The translations under genes and the position numbers were made by a program. The notes beneath the pieces were generated by a model. It saw nothing but the letters and a program-made list of their open reading frames with translations, had not been told where the DNA came from and did not search any database. This document shows positions 44,242 through 52,912 of a DNA stretch of 64,000 bases, one piece after another (the stretch's first letter is position 1; the number at the start of each line of letters is the position of its first letter). This DNA is from a virus, in IMG/VR virus record IMGVR_UViG_3300036715_000227, positions 1-64,000 of that record, one strand, 5' to 3'.

Positions 44242-44772
44242 TTATTCAGTTTTAGGTTTGTTTTGTGCCAGGATGGATGCCAGTAATGCATTGCGGTCAA
44301 GCACCATGCCTTGACCGTCCATTGGCTCTTCTACATCTGCACCTTCTTTAACTGCTTTAGCATCTTTGAGTATTTGGTGATCAAGCCTAGCCTTTTGTAG
44401 TTGCAAGCCAATCATTCGTAGCTTTTTATCCATCTTAGCTGTCTTGGCAGTTATAGCGTGTCCAAGTAATACAGATGCAGTTTGGAAAATAGGACCAGCA
44501 AAGCGCGGGTCAACATTGAATGCTAGATCAATCATATCTGTCGCTTTTTCTTTTGCTAAAGTAGACAGCTCGTCTAAATCAACATCTGATTGATCAAGAT
44601 CGTGAACAAATGGTAGTGCAGCATCTATCTTGTCAATACCAGCGTCCAACTGCACTAACGCCTCTTTATTAGTTGCCAGCATATCTTCCATGGCTTTTTG
44701 ATCTTCTTTGGATACCGGGTCTACAAAATTTGAGTCTGGCAAGTTCAATAAATCTGATAATTTTTTTGTCAT
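44242..44772 (-). CDS. putative small terminase subunit (gp16-like)
   Basis: 176 residues, all-helical, with a central coiled-coil-like region (ARFAG-like DPRFAGPIFQTASVLLGHAI; TAKMDKKLRMIGLQLQKARL). T4 gp16 has the same layout: short N-terminal tail, two long antiparallel helices, acidic C-terminus. The C-terminal acidic end (VKEGADVEEPMDGQG) fits. Gene order (head completion, TerS, then TerL further down) supports it. A late promoter (CTAAATAC, 44776-44783) lies 3 nt before the ATG; no clear ribosome site. Confidence 0.5.
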   Translation of the reverse strand: MTKKLSDLLNLPDSNFVDPVSKEDQKAMEDMLATNKEALVQLDAGIDKIDAALPFVHDLDQSDVDLDELSTLAKEKATDMIDLAFNVDPRFAGPIFQTASVLLGHAITAKTAKMDKKLRMIGLQLQKARLDHQILKDAKAVKEGADVEEPMDGQGMVLDRNALLASILAQNKPKTE

Positions 44773-44880
44773 GCTGTATTTAGTTTGCAGTTTTCACCGT
44801 GCCAACGATTAAAGTTAGATTGCCCTGCTACTATTCGTGCACAATGCTCATAAGCGTTAAAGTAGCCGTAGCCGCCAAGT
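44769..44880 (-). pseudogene. C-terminal remnant of an HNH homing endonuclease
   Basis: Minus-strand frame reads GGYGYFNAYEHCARIVAGQS then NFNRWHGENCKLNTA and stop. The N-x-F-x-R-W-H-G-x-x-C-K tail is the zinc finger seen at the end of phage HNH genes in this window. Its TGA overlaps the next ATG. Confidence 0.65.
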
Positions 44881-44897
44881 TCGCGAGCTACGCTTAT

Positions 44898-45329
44898 TTA
44901 TGCTCTGCCTTGATTGAAAATATCATGTTCAGTCACTACTCTAAAGCGAAGCCCATGTGCTGCACAGTACGCCTGAGCCGCTTGCCATTTAGCCATATTC
45001 AATATAGCCGCTGCTTTGTCTCTAGTAGACTTAGCATGTTCTAGTGTAGTCTCTTTAAGTGGTTTAACTTCTAGAATTTCACCATGATTTTTGCCTGCCT
45101 TATCAACGTACATGATAAAGAAGTCTGGCACATAGATAGTATTCTTACCAGTAAAAGGATTCCTATAGTTAATGTGAATTGCTTCGCTTGCCCACTGTAG
45201 TATAGCAGGATTGTTGTCAAAGAATGTCATCACTGTGAGTTCCCAGGATGACCGGTAAGTAGGAGTCTTTTTGCCTACATACTTTGCTGTATTGCGTGGC
45301 TGAAACTGACCTTGTGCATATTTTGACAT
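44898..45329 (-). CDS. gp4: head completion protein gp4 (gp50/gp4 family)
   Basis: 143 residues. The family phrases are clear: TPTYRSSWELTVMTFFDNNP, WASEAIHINYRNPFTGKNT, IYVPDFFIMYVDKAGKNHGE and EILEVKP. T4 gp4 is a small TnsA-like/restriction-fold protein (E...D...ExK) needed to finish DNA-filled heads before tail joining; the E, PDF and EVK residues of that fold are all present. Its start overlaps the stop of the preceding gene. Confidence 0.9.
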   Translation of the reverse strand: MSKYAQGQFQPRNTAKYVGKKTPTYRSSWELTVMTFFDNNPAILQWASEAIHINYRNPFTGKNTIYVPDFFIMYVDKAGKNHGEILEVKPLKETTLEHAKSTRDKAAAILNMAKWQAAQAYCAAHGLRFRVVTEHDIFNQGRA

Positions 45330-45718
45330 TATGGTAGAATTGCTCGTGCAACGTATTTGCTAGTTACTGGTTGCGTAGTAAGACCCAGTAAACTTGTGCC
45401 CACACGTTGTAAGTTCAGGAACATAGCAAGGTAAGAGTTAATCTCGCCTTTAGGTAACTTAGTAAACTCTGACAAAATTGACATAGGGTTAACACCGCGT
45501 GTCCGTGCAGTGTACATGACTGCACTAGCAAGTATTTTAGCTGATTCTTTATTATCGGCCACAGTTTCGAAGTAACTAATCACTGCATCGTCTACATTAG
45601 GACTAACAGTAAACGTAGGACTAAAGAAATTATTGAAGTATTTGTTCGCGTCTGTATTAGCGTTAGATGTTAAATCTACCGGTTCTAGGTTGTAACTATT
45701 TTGACTTGTGCTGCTCAT
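45329..45718 (-). CDS. conserved T4-like virion-cluster protein, 129 aa
   Basis: Contains ASAVMYTARTRGVNPMSILS, EFTKLPKGEINSYLAMFLNL and QRVGTSLLGLTTQPVTSKYV, a pattern I recognise from T4-like cyanophage gene clusters next to gp4 and the tail tube genes, where it has no assigned role. Coupled by one-base overlaps on both sides. Late, probably virion-associated. Confidence 0.7.
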   Translation of the reverse strand: MSSTSQNSYNLEPVDLTSNANTDANKYFNNFFSPTFTVSPNVDDAVISYFETVADNKESAKILASAVMYTARTRGVNPMSILSEFTKLPKGEINSYLAMFLNLQRVGTSLLGLTTQPVTSKYVARAILP

Positions 45719-46971
45719 TATGGTGCCGGTGGGGTGGATGTTTGAGATGGGGTTGTTACTTTATTGTATACCGTCTTGCCTGCCGCATATAGTAGACCTA
45801 GACCTGCCACTGTTTGAGGCGAGCCGGTTGCTAATAATGCAGTACCTGCAGTGAGTAATCCTGCGCTTATCTTGCTACTAGATCCATTACTAGATACATC
45901 ACCTGCTGAGTTGGCGCTAGGTTGGTCAACACCGGTAATCACTGATTGTATTTTACCAGATAGGTCAGCAATACTAGGTACAGCGATACGGTTGATAGGG
46001 TTGTCACCTCGCAGTACATCCATACCAAATTGTGTTAGTTCGCTCAGTGCGGCTTTCTTTAGATCCATTGCATTTGCATTTTGCAAACCACGGAATGCCT
46101 TTAACGCTCCGCCGATAGGATCGCTAGGTATAGAATTTATAACTTCATCTAATGTGTCTACCATACCACCAGGACCAATGATGCTGCGTGTACCATTGGC
46201 AGGTTTTAACGGCGATGGTGCAGTATCGTAATGCAGTGTCGAAAATCCTTTTACTGTATTCTTGGTTACATTGCCTTCTGAGTATAATACAAATTCATAT
46301 GCCACAGTCATATCGTGTTGCATGGGATCAGTCGAACTTGACGAATGTGTCCCGTGCTTAAAAGATGTAATGATAGGATTTACTAAAATGTATTCCGAAA
46401 AACGTTTTTGATGCAAACTGTATATTCGTATAGACTTAATAAAATGTCTAGGTTGGCCGTATGGCTTTAAGGGAGTAAACCCGTATAAGTTTTTACGATC
46501 ATTGTCGTAACGGCCATCTTGTGCTAAGTATGCTGGCGCAACGGCACCGTCTTTAGCTACACCACTGTCCATGTCTCTAAAGTAATACGAATAATACTCC
46601 GCCCACAATGTGCGTATACGGTCAGCACTGTCATCGTGAAACGCAAAGTTTACTGGATCATAGTGCACTTTATTTTGTATAATAGATGGTCTGCCGTAAC
46701 TGTTAAGCGTTTTGTTGTCTATTGTGAACTTAGGCAAGTCTACACTCTTAATAAGCATGCCTGCTTCAGACGCGCGGTCCGGGACCGAACCACCTTGCCT
46801 TAACTCATCGTCGATATCAAAAAATACATGGTATAGATACCCGAGCTTAGGATATAAAGCATTACCGGTTACCTTCTGATCACCGTCGTGGAATAACTTC
46901 GAGGCGTGCTTGTAGTCTTTGACTTGGTCGCCTGTGCCCAACTGCGTTAAAAATCCGTCTAGTAAACCCAA
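45718..46971 (-). CDS. putative baseplate/tail-tube junction protein (gp48/gp54-like)
   Basis: 417 residues. Starts TTG at 46971 (ribosome site AGGAG 6 nt upstream): MGLLDGFLTQLGTGDQVKDY. The first domain (YPKLGYLYHVFFDIDDELRQ; PKFTIDNKTLNSYGRPSIIQ; FAFHDDSADRIRTLWAEYYS) has the tube-like fold pattern of T4-type tail tube initiator and cap proteins. The C-terminal ~120 residues are Gly/Ala/Ser-rich. Likely at the tube base or end; the exact T4 equivalent is not certain. Confidence 0.5.
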   Translation of the reverse strand: MGLLDGFLTQLGTGDQVKDYKHASKLFHDGDQKVTGNALYPKLGYLYHVFFDIDDELRQGGSVPDRASEAGMLIKSVDLPKFTIDNKTLNSYGRPSIIQNKVHYDPVNFAFHDDSADRIRTLWAEYYSYYFRDMDSGVAKDGAVAPAYLAQDGRYDNDRKNLYGFTPLKPYGQPRHFIKSIRIYSLHQKRFSEYILVNPIITSFKHGTHSSSSTDPMQHDMTVAYEFVLYSEGNVTKNTVKGFSTLHYDTAPSPLKPANGTRSIIGPGGMVDTLDEVINSIPSDPIGGALKAFRGLQNANAMDLKKAALSELTQFGMDVLRGDNPINRIAVPSIADLSGKIQSVITGVDQPSANSAGDVSSNGSSSKISAGLLTAGTALLATGSPQTVAGLGLLYAAGKTVYNKVTTPSQTSTPPAP

Positions 46972-46987
46972 AGTATTCTCCTATACA

Positions 46988-46996
46988 ATATTTATG
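46988..46996 (-). promoter_or_regulatory. T4-type late promoter
   Basis: Minus strand CATAAATAT, ~16 nt before the TTG start at 46971 with AGGAG between. Confidence 0.7.
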
Positions 46997-47000
46997 CCGT

Positions 47001-47027
47001 AAAAAAGCCGGGAACTTGCCCCGGCTT
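47001..47027 (-). terminator. intrinsic terminator after the tail tube gene
   Basis: Minus strand stem AAGCCGGG / CCCGGCTT with a T6 run. It stands just before the late promoter of the next gene. Confidence 0.88.
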
Positions 47028-47046
47028 GTAAACGTTTCGTCTGGGA

Positions 47047-47664
47047 TTAGCCAGTGGTTAGGGAACCTAGTGTACGACCAACTGCTGTACCAACACCTTG
47101 TCCAATAGGAGTCTGGACTGCATTATCAAAGCGAATTGTTAATGCGATTGTAGATGCTTCTGCTGTGCCGTAAGCCATTTCGCCGTAGTCAACGCTAGAT
47201 AATTGGCAACCATATAGTTCCCATGTTTCTAATACGTTAGGAGTGTAAGCACCGTTACCGCCGTCTAGTACTTCGTAGCGTAGTAAGAACTTATAGTCAA
47301 TACCAGATGCTGCACTGCTTTGTTCTGCAAAGTCGAATTGCTTCTGAATCTGTTCGCCGACTAGACGAGAAATATTGCCGCCTGCATCATCGCGCAGTGT
47401 GACACTTGTTTCTTGCCATTCTGGCTTGCCTTGTAACCATACCTTGCTGTTATAAACGTCGATAGCAAATGGAGTAAACGACACGTTAGGACGCTTAATG
47501 TCTTGAACTTGTTTTGTTAACTCTTGTCTATCGCTGCTTACGCCGAAGTTTTCAAAAGTAGCGCGGAAGCGATACTTTAACTTAGGCATTAACAAGCCCT
47601 GTGTGCTAGAACTTTGGCTTGTTGCCAACGGAACTGTAATCTTTGTTAGTGACGAAACTGCCAT
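47047..47664 (-). CDS. gp19: tail tube protein gp19
   Basis: 205 residues. The T4-like tube protein pattern is clear: PKLKYRFRATFENFGVSSDR, VSFTPFAIDVYNSKVWLQGK, WQETSVTLRDDAGGNISRLV, and WELYGCQLSSVDYGEMAYGT near the end. Forms hexameric rings inside the sheath. It has its own late promoter (47682-47689) and terminator, as expected for a highly expressed virion gene. Confidence 0.93.
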   Translation of the reverse strand: MAVSSLTKITVPLATSQSSSTQGLLMPKLKYRFRATFENFGVSSDRQELTKQVQDIKRPNVSFTPFAIDVYNSKVWLQGKPEWQETSVTLRDDAGGNISRLVGEQIQKQFDFAEQSSAASGIDYKFLLRYEVLDGGNGAYTPNVLETWELYGCQLSSVDYGEMAYGTAEASTIALTIRFDNAVQTPIGQGVGTAVGRTLGSLTTG

Positions 47665-47681
47665 CTTAATCTCCTATATAT

Positions 47682-47689
47682 GTATTTAC
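47682..47689 (-). promoter_or_regulatory. T4-type late promoter of gp19
   Basis: Minus strand GTAAATAC, 18 nt before the gp19 ATG, with AGGAG between. Confidence 0.65.
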
Positions 47690-47704
47690 TTAAATTATGG
47701 TGTT

Positions 47705-47732
47705 ATAATGGGACCAGCAATGGTCCCATTAT
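47705..47732 (-). terminator. hairpin after the sheath gene
   Basis: Perfect 12-bp stem ATAATGGGACCA / TGGTCCCATTAT, loop GCAA (TTGC on the minus strand). No U-tract. Confidence 0.55.
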
Positions 47733-47741
47733 GTGTTCACT

Positions 47742-50700
47742 TTATAACTTAGCAATGTCTCCTGGATTGTACAAGCGAATTGGGATGTAGATAAATTCCA
47801 CGTCCTTCATTGGCTCGATAGCAACGTCAACATACAACTCATTACGAGCAATGCGTGTTGGTGTGTTGTTAGACTCGTCGCAAACAACTAGATAGTCGTA
47901 TACGCCGCGTTTTGCAACTAGATCATTTACAGCACCAGAGATGATGTTCTTGATTTGATCGCGAGTGATCTTGTCGTTTGGTTCAAACAAGAAGCCGTTA
48001 CCAACAGTAGCAAGAATTGTACGGATATAGTTAACAAGACGAGCAACGTTAACACGGTCCATGCTGCTTGCAACCGGGTTACGTGTCTTCTGACCCCAAA
48101 CAACTAAACCAATACCCGGCAAGTTAGTGATAGGGTTGATCTTTGTTTCGTACAATGTATCACGTAGACCTTGGTTTACGCCAATTGGATTGTATTCGCC
48201 AGACGCAGAGTCAATGTAACCAACGCTAGAAGCATTGTCTACTAGCCCACGACGTGTACCAGCTGGTGCAAACCACATGTAGCTTAAGTTATCGCTGTGG
48301 ATAAACGTGCGTAATGCAATGTGCGATGCTGGTTGAACAACTGTGTTGCCTTGAACGTCGTTTGTCTCTGCACAACCTGGGTAGTAAACACCAAGATATG
48401 GATCGTTGGTAGTTAAACCTGTTTCGTTGTCTGCGTTGTTAGACCAGTTAACTAGATCAATGCCGTTAGGAGCAAGACGCATCGGGGTGTCACCAATAAC
48501 GAACGCCGTATTAACGCGGTCATTGTTCAATGCAACCATGTTAGCAATAAGTTCTGGGTAACCAGGTGCAACGATCAAGTTGAACTGGAACTGTTCTTCG
48601 CGAATCTCAGTAGAACCATCAACTGCGCCCTTCATTGCAGCAACAATCATGTGACGTTGTGCTTGGTGGCCAGCATACATGGAGCCGTTATCCTTCAATC
48701 CGCTTGCTGTAACCCATGCGTCAGTGACAGCAGGTAGAACTGCGTCAGGGAAGCTTACATCATTGAAGTAGTTGTTTACAAAACGCTTCACGTTGAAGCC
48801 TGAACGGCGCATGTTGACCATAATCATACCGCGTGGGAATAAACGTGCGTCAGGAGCATCTGCATCCAAGTAATCGCTCGTAGATAAACCGCCTAAGCCA
48901 GCAATAGCAGGCATAGCACCGTTCACTACGTTAGCTGTTCCTGTTGTGTCCCAACGTGCATCGGCAAATAATACGCCGTTTTGACCGATTTGATCTGTAT
49001 TGTCAATCTTTTCCCAGATGCTACCAGTGTAACGGGAGATTGCTGGCCAGTTTTCAAGATCGCTGGTGTCTAACCATAAGTCACCTGCCACTAAAGCTGT
49101 GCTGTCTGTTTGGGAAGTTGGCTTGCTTGCAGAAACAATAACACCTGTTGGGTCAGTTTCTGTTAAGTTGTAGCCACGTGCATCAGATGCTTCGTTTTGA
49201 TAACCTTTCCATCCTGTCAATGTATTGATCATAACATCAATGTCAGTTGCAGAACCGTAGTACCACAATGTGCCATCAGTTGGGTTCTGTGTTGGTTCTG
49301 TCTTGCTGTATGTATACTGCATAGGTGTCCAAGCAGACAAGCTTAATGCTCCGCTAGGTGTGCCTGTTACACCGGCAACGCTTGTAGTGAAGCCTGCCGC
49401 TGCAACTGGTGCATCAGACAATAACATGACGCCACCGTATTTGTGTGTTAAACTGATAGCACCTGTGGTTTCAACTGCCGAAACAACCTCAGGAATGCCT
49501 GCTGCAAACACTGCAGCCACAAAAGCTGCACGGCTTGTGCCGCCGATGGTCACTGTATAGCTTGTCATTGCTGCTGTACCGATAGACGATGTTTGCAATG
49601 TAAATGTGCTACCTGCAGTGAATGGGTTTGCGCTTACTACATTAGCCACAACCTTAGTTGCACCTGCTGTTGCCTTAACATAAGGCTTGTACGTCACTGT
49701 ACCGTTAGCGTCAACATCATATGTTACAATAGATGCGCCTGCTGCAATACCAAATCCGCCACCAGCTGGATCTAAACCATATGTTGCTGTTGCTAAAGTG
49801 GAATACAACGGTGCCGCTTGTGCTGCCCATACGTTAGTGGAAGAATTATACTTCTTAATAACTATGTTTGCACCAGAACCTGTAGTAGTTGTCTTAACGA
49901 ACACGCTACCGCTTGGGCGAGGCTGAGCATCTGTGCTTCTCCAGCTAGGAATTTGAACGTAAGTGCCGTACTGTGCAATAGGACGGTAGTACGTACCTGC
50001 CGCAACACCCAATGCACGAATGTCTTGTGTGCCACCTGCAATGACTACAGCACCGTTAAGAGCTGTAGTAGAGGCATAAATTTCTAAATGACCATCGACT
50101 GCGGCTGCTGATACACCTGCAATGCCTGCAGAAGTAATGTCAGATGCGGCCGTGTCCACTGTTGTTCCTGTCATTGTAACTGTTTGACCATTGACTGTGA
50201 TGTCGCTTGCAATATTAATAGGATACAGAGAATTGTTTGGAACCGCACCCTTAACTGTCGGATGCGAGCTAGCCCATTGTGCGTCACCGACTACCGTCCA
50301 AATATTGGCTGCATTCTTGTAGTAAACCGTCCAGGAGCTACCATTGTATGCACCGCCAGCAGCTGGTCTCAATGTAACTGCGTAGCTACCAATAGAACCA
50401 ACGCTATCAACTGGATAGTTTGTACCCGCAACTAGTTCGGCAGAATCAGTAATAACAGTTGGTTGAACTTTTGTGAATACTGCTGTTGTTGCATTCCATT
50501 CGTAAACACCAAAATCTGTTGTAGCTAAGTCTAACCAGTTAGTGCCGTTAGCAACTGTGCCTGTCGGGCGAACAGATGTTGCATCTAATTGCGCAATATC
50601 AATGTCAGCACGTAATACAAATGCCTTGTTAGCTAAACCTAATGTAGAGTAAGCTGTTAACAGTCCGTATTCGTTACGCTCGTCGCCGTGCAACGGTGTG

Positions 50701-50939
50701 CCAGTCGAAGATTGCTTGAATACAGGGTAACCTAAGTTGCTAACTAAGTCACGTTGACCAGTAAACATTTGAAGTTTACCTGCGTTAGCCTTAATAGTAC
50801 CGTTCGCTACTGCGCCGGATGGGTTTGTTTTATCTTGAGTAGTTGCTAAGATGATAAGTGGAACCGAACCAACTGCGCCTGGTACATACTGGCTTTCGTC
50901 AGTGATTGTAATTTGTTGACCTGGGGAAACTAATGCCAT
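47742..50939 (-). CDS. gp18: tail sheath protein gp18, extended
   Basis: 1065 residues, far longer than T4 gp18 (659). The N-terminus MALVSPGQQITITDESQYVP and the C-terminal core (VNMRRSGFNVKRFVNNYFND; VVWGQKTRNPVASSMDRVNV; RLVNYIRTILATVGNGFLFE; TRIARNELYVDVAIEPMKDV) match phage sheath proteins. The middle (~120-640) holds a large Thr/Ala/Gly-rich insertion with repeated beta-sandwich-like phrases, likely decorating the outside of the sheath. Contracts to drive the tube into the host. Has its own late promoter and a 3' hairpin. Confidence 0.9.
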   Translation of the reverse strand: MALVSPGQQITITDESQYVPGAVGSVPLIILATTQDKTNPSGAVANGTIKANAGKLQMFTGQRDLVSNLGYPVFKQSSTGTPLHGDERNEYGLLTAYSTLGLANKAFVLRADIDIAQLDATSVRPTGTVANGTNWLDLATTDFGVYEWNATTAVFTKVQPTVITDSAELVAGTNYPVDSVGSIGSYAVTLRPAAGGAYNGSSWTVYYKNAANIWTVVGDAQWASSHPTVKGAVPNNSLYPINIASDITVNGQTVTMTGTTVDTAASDITSAGIAGVSAAAVDGHLEIYASTTALNGAVVIAGGTQDIRALGVAAGTYYRPIAQYGTYVQIPSWRSTDAQPRPSGSVFVKTTTTGSGANIVIKKYNSSTNVWAAQAAPLYSTLATATYGLDPAGGGFGIAAGASIVTYDVDANGTVTYKPYVKATAGATKVVANVVSANPFTAGSTFTLQTSSIGTAAMTSYTVTIGGTSRAAFVAAVFAAGIPEVVSAVETTGAISLTHKYGGVMLLSDAPVAAAGFTTSVAGVTGTPSGALSLSAWTPMQYTYSKTEPTQNPTDGTLWYYGSATDIDVMINTLTGWKGYQNEASDARGYNLTETDPTGVIVSASKPTSQTDSTALVAGDLWLDTSDLENWPAISRYTGSIWEKIDNTDQIGQNGVLFADARWDTTGTANVVNGAMPAIAGLGGLSTSDYLDADAPDARLFPRGMIMVNMRRSGFNVKRFVNNYFNDVSFPDAVLPAVTDAWVTASGLKDNGSMYAGHQAQRHMIVAAMKGAVDGSTEIREEQFQFNLIVAPGYPELIANMVALNNDRVNTAFVIGDTPMRLAPNGIDLVNWSNNADNETGLTTNDPYLGVYYPGCAETNDVQGNTVVQPASHIALRTFIHSDNLSYMWFAPAGTRRGLVDNASSVGYIDSASGEYNPIGVNQGLRDTLYETKINPITNLPGIGLVVWGQKTRNPVASSMDRVNVARLVNYIRTILATVGNGFLFEPNDKITRDQIKNIISGAVNDLVAKRGVYDYLVVCDESNNTPTRIARNELYVDVAIEPMKDVEFIYIPIRLYNPGDIAKL

Positions 50940-50967
50940 GGTGTTTATCCTTTAAAGTACATTATCA

Positions 50968-50976
50968 ATATTTATG
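50968..50976 (-). promoter_or_regulatory. T4-type late promoter of gp18
   Basis: Minus strand CATAAATAT, ~28 nt before the sheath ATG with AAAGGATAAACACC between. Confidence 0.75.
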
Positions 50977-51063
50977 TATTAACTCTTTACAGCACGGTGA
51001 TGAGCAAGTATCAATAGTAGAATACTACCGATATTTTTAAAATTTAAAATTTTAAAGGTTTGA

Positions 51064-51072
51064 CATAAATAC
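51064..51072 (+). promoter_or_regulatory. T4-type late promoter, possibly leaderless
   Basis: CATAAATAC ends 4 nt before the ATG of the GIY-YIG gene; no ribosome site seen. Confidence 0.65.
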
Positions 51073-51076
51073 TTAT

Positions 51077-52021
51077 ATGGATAACACAAAAAATACAATA
51101 ATATATTGGATTAGGCTTCGTAGTCACACTGATTATACATCACAAGGATATATAGGAGTGACAAAAAGAGGCACAAAAAGACTTTCAGACCATTTCACTG
51201 CGTTAGCTGCCGGGACACATAAAAACCCACATCTTACATCCGCTTTTAAAAAATACGGGCTAGAGGCATTTGTGTCAGACACTTTATTCATAGGAGAAGA
51301 AAAATATTGTTACGAAATAGAGGCTCAATGGCGGGCATCACATAACGTAGGATGGAACATTGCACCGGGCGGGCACCGAGGGCCCGGTTGGCCTAAAGGA
51401 AAATCCCACAGTGCAAAAACTTTAAGAAAAATAGCAGAAACTAAAGCTGCAAATGCAGAATTTCGTAAAGAAGCTAGTTTGCAAAGAGAACACGCAAGAA
51501 TAGAATCTAAAAAAATAGCAAAAGAAGCAAAGCTGGCCGAAAAGCAGAAAGAACTAGAACAAGTTAAACTTGAAAAAATAAAAACAAAAGAAGCAAAGCT
51601 GGCTGAAAAGCAGAAAGAACTAGAACGAATTAAACTTGAAAAAATAAAAACAAAAGAAGAAAACAACTTTCGACGTTTGTGCCCTATATGCCACAAAACA
51701 CCAGTCGCAATAAACTATATTAAAGGGACGAAAACATACTATCGCAAATGCTGTGATCAGTGTTCTTCGAAAAATGCTGGTACGCGGATTAAACCGCTTG
51801 CATGGGTTAAAGCAGGGTACAAAAAGAAACCGCATTGCGAGCATTGTGGTTTCATGGCAAGCAATATTAATATCCAATTAAATGTATTTCACCTTGACGG
51901 AAATCTTAAAAATACAGCATGGAGCAATTTAAAAACAATCTGCTTAAATTGCACTCCGTTGATTTACAAGAGTAAGCTGCCCTGGAAGCCTAGTCAACCA
52001 GAAGCTCAGTTTTCTGTTTAA
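51077..52021 (+). CDS. GIY-YIG homing endonuclease with HNH-like C-terminal domain
   Basis: 314 residues. N-terminal GIY-YIG domain (NTIIYWIRLRSHTDYTSQGY then IGVTKRGTKR; Glu in YCYEIEAQWRA). The middle is a charged coil with two near-identical 22-residue repeats (KEAKLAEKQKELE..KLEKIKT). The C-terminal ~100 residues have zinc pairs CPICHK, CCDQC, CEHCGF and CLNC around NVFHLDGNLKNTAWSNLKTI, which is the L-x-V-x-H-x-D-G-N...N...NL pattern of HNH-type phage endonucleases. So two nuclease-type modules may be joined. Plus strand, convergent with the dNMP kinase gene (32-nt overlap). Confidence 0.82.
   Translation: MDNTKNTIIYWIRLRSHTDYTSQGYIGVTKRGTKRLSDHFTALAAGTHKNPHLTSAFKKYGLEAFVSDTLFIGEEKYCYEIEAQWRASHNVGWNIAPGGHRGPGWPKGKSHSAKTLRKIAETKAANAEFRKEASLQREHARIESKKIAKEAKLAEKQKELEQVKLEKIKTKEAKLAEKQKELERIKLEKIKTKEENNFRRLCPICHKTPVAINYIKGTKTYYRKCCDQCSSKNAGTRIKPLAWVKAGYKKKPHCEHCGFMASNINIQLNVFHLDGNLKNTAWSNLKTICLNCTPLIYKSKLPWKPSQPEAQFSV
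51521..51652 (+). repeat. 66-bp tandem repeat inside the GIY-YIG gene
   Basis: Two nearly identical 66-bp units (51521-51586 and 51587-51652) differing by a few bases; they encode the two charged 22-residue repeats and keep the frame. Confidence 0.85.
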
Positions 52022-52631
52022 GCTCTTCCAGCGAGCCATTGTTTTCCAGTTCAAAATCAAACTTGGTGCCTACCCAACTTGTCTCTGAGAGATGTATTCC
52101 TAGCAATTCTAGTTGAGATGCTGCTTCTTTGTCTCCTCTGTTGGCCCAGCAAGCTGTAGTGTACCAATCAGGAAGCATACCACGCTTAACCCATCCCACT
52201 CTAGCACCGGCATTGCGCATAGATTCGATCTCGTTAGGGAAGCGGCAGTCACTTATCACAATGTTGTCTTTAGTATTGCGCAGTTGATTCTCTACAGATG
52301 CCACCCAAATGTCAGTATGAAACCTTTTCCTGCACACCTCGGTTCCCCATAGCTGCAACATGATGCGTGGTGTTAAATCAGGCATACCCAATCGTTCTGC
52401 CCACCATGGGTCAACTGTTTCTCGCCACGCTCTACCCTCTTTGGTTTTGCCTTCGAGCAGCTCACGGTCCCAGCCAAACACTGCCGCCACTGCATCTTTA
52501 AGCGTACCAGCAAAGCTCATACGCTTATATCCGAAATCGTTGACCAAAAAGTCTGCTACTGTGTCTTTGCCAGAACCAATCAAGCCTACTAGAGCAACAA
52601 CTTTATTTTGCGTGTTTACATTTATCCCCAT
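51990..52631 (-). CDS. gp1: deoxynucleoside monophosphate kinase (gp1-like)
   Basis: 213 residues. P-loop VVALVGLIGSGKDTVADFLV, then LLEGKTKEGRAWRETVDPWW (substrate-binding, kinase lid), LQLWGTEVCRKRF and IVISDCRFPNEIESMRNAGA. Matches T4 gp1, which phosphorylates dGMP, dTMP and modified dCMP for phage DNA synthesis. Ribosome site AGGAG 5 nt before ATG. Its first 29 nt overlap the end of a truncated HNH gene, another case of a mobile gene inserted at a start codon. Confidence 0.93.
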   Translation of the reverse strand: MGINVNTQNKVVALVGLIGSGKDTVADFLVNDFGYKRMSFAGTLKDAVAAVFGWDRELLEGKTKEGRAWRETVDPWWAERLGMPDLTPRIMLQLWGTEVCRKRFHTDIWVASVENQLRNTKDNIVISDCRFPNEIESMRNAGARVGWVKRGMLPDWYTTACWANRGDKEAASQLELLGIHLSETSWVGTKFDFELENNGSLEELKQKTELLVD

Positions 52632-52893
52632 GCCATCTCCTAAAATTCATTGAATCAACTAACTTACTACAATGATAACACACTAGCTTAGGAGCCGCAA
52701 GTTTTTCGGCACGTTTTCTTTCTCGTTGCGCCGATGAATGTTTCTTACCAAAAACCCATTGGCTTCGCCTACTAAGCCTGGGCGCCGTTAATTTAACTAT
52801 ATTTTCTAGCTTATTATTGCCGCCAAAACTTTTCGGCACTATGTGATGCTTTTCGCTATATCCAATTACTACGGATAAGATACTTATACTAAC
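52603..52893 (-). pseudogene. truncated HNH homing endonuclease
   Basis: Minus-strand frame reads GYSEKHHIVPKSFGGNNKLE then NIVKLTAPRLSRRSQW, and a zinc-finger tail CYHCSKLVDSMNFRRWHGDK. The N-terminus has no start codon and the middle of the nuclease is missing, so it is a remnant. It sits between the gp13-like gene and dNMP kinase. Confidence 0.75.
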
Positions 52894-52912
52894 CGCTGAG
52901 TTGAGTTACAGT

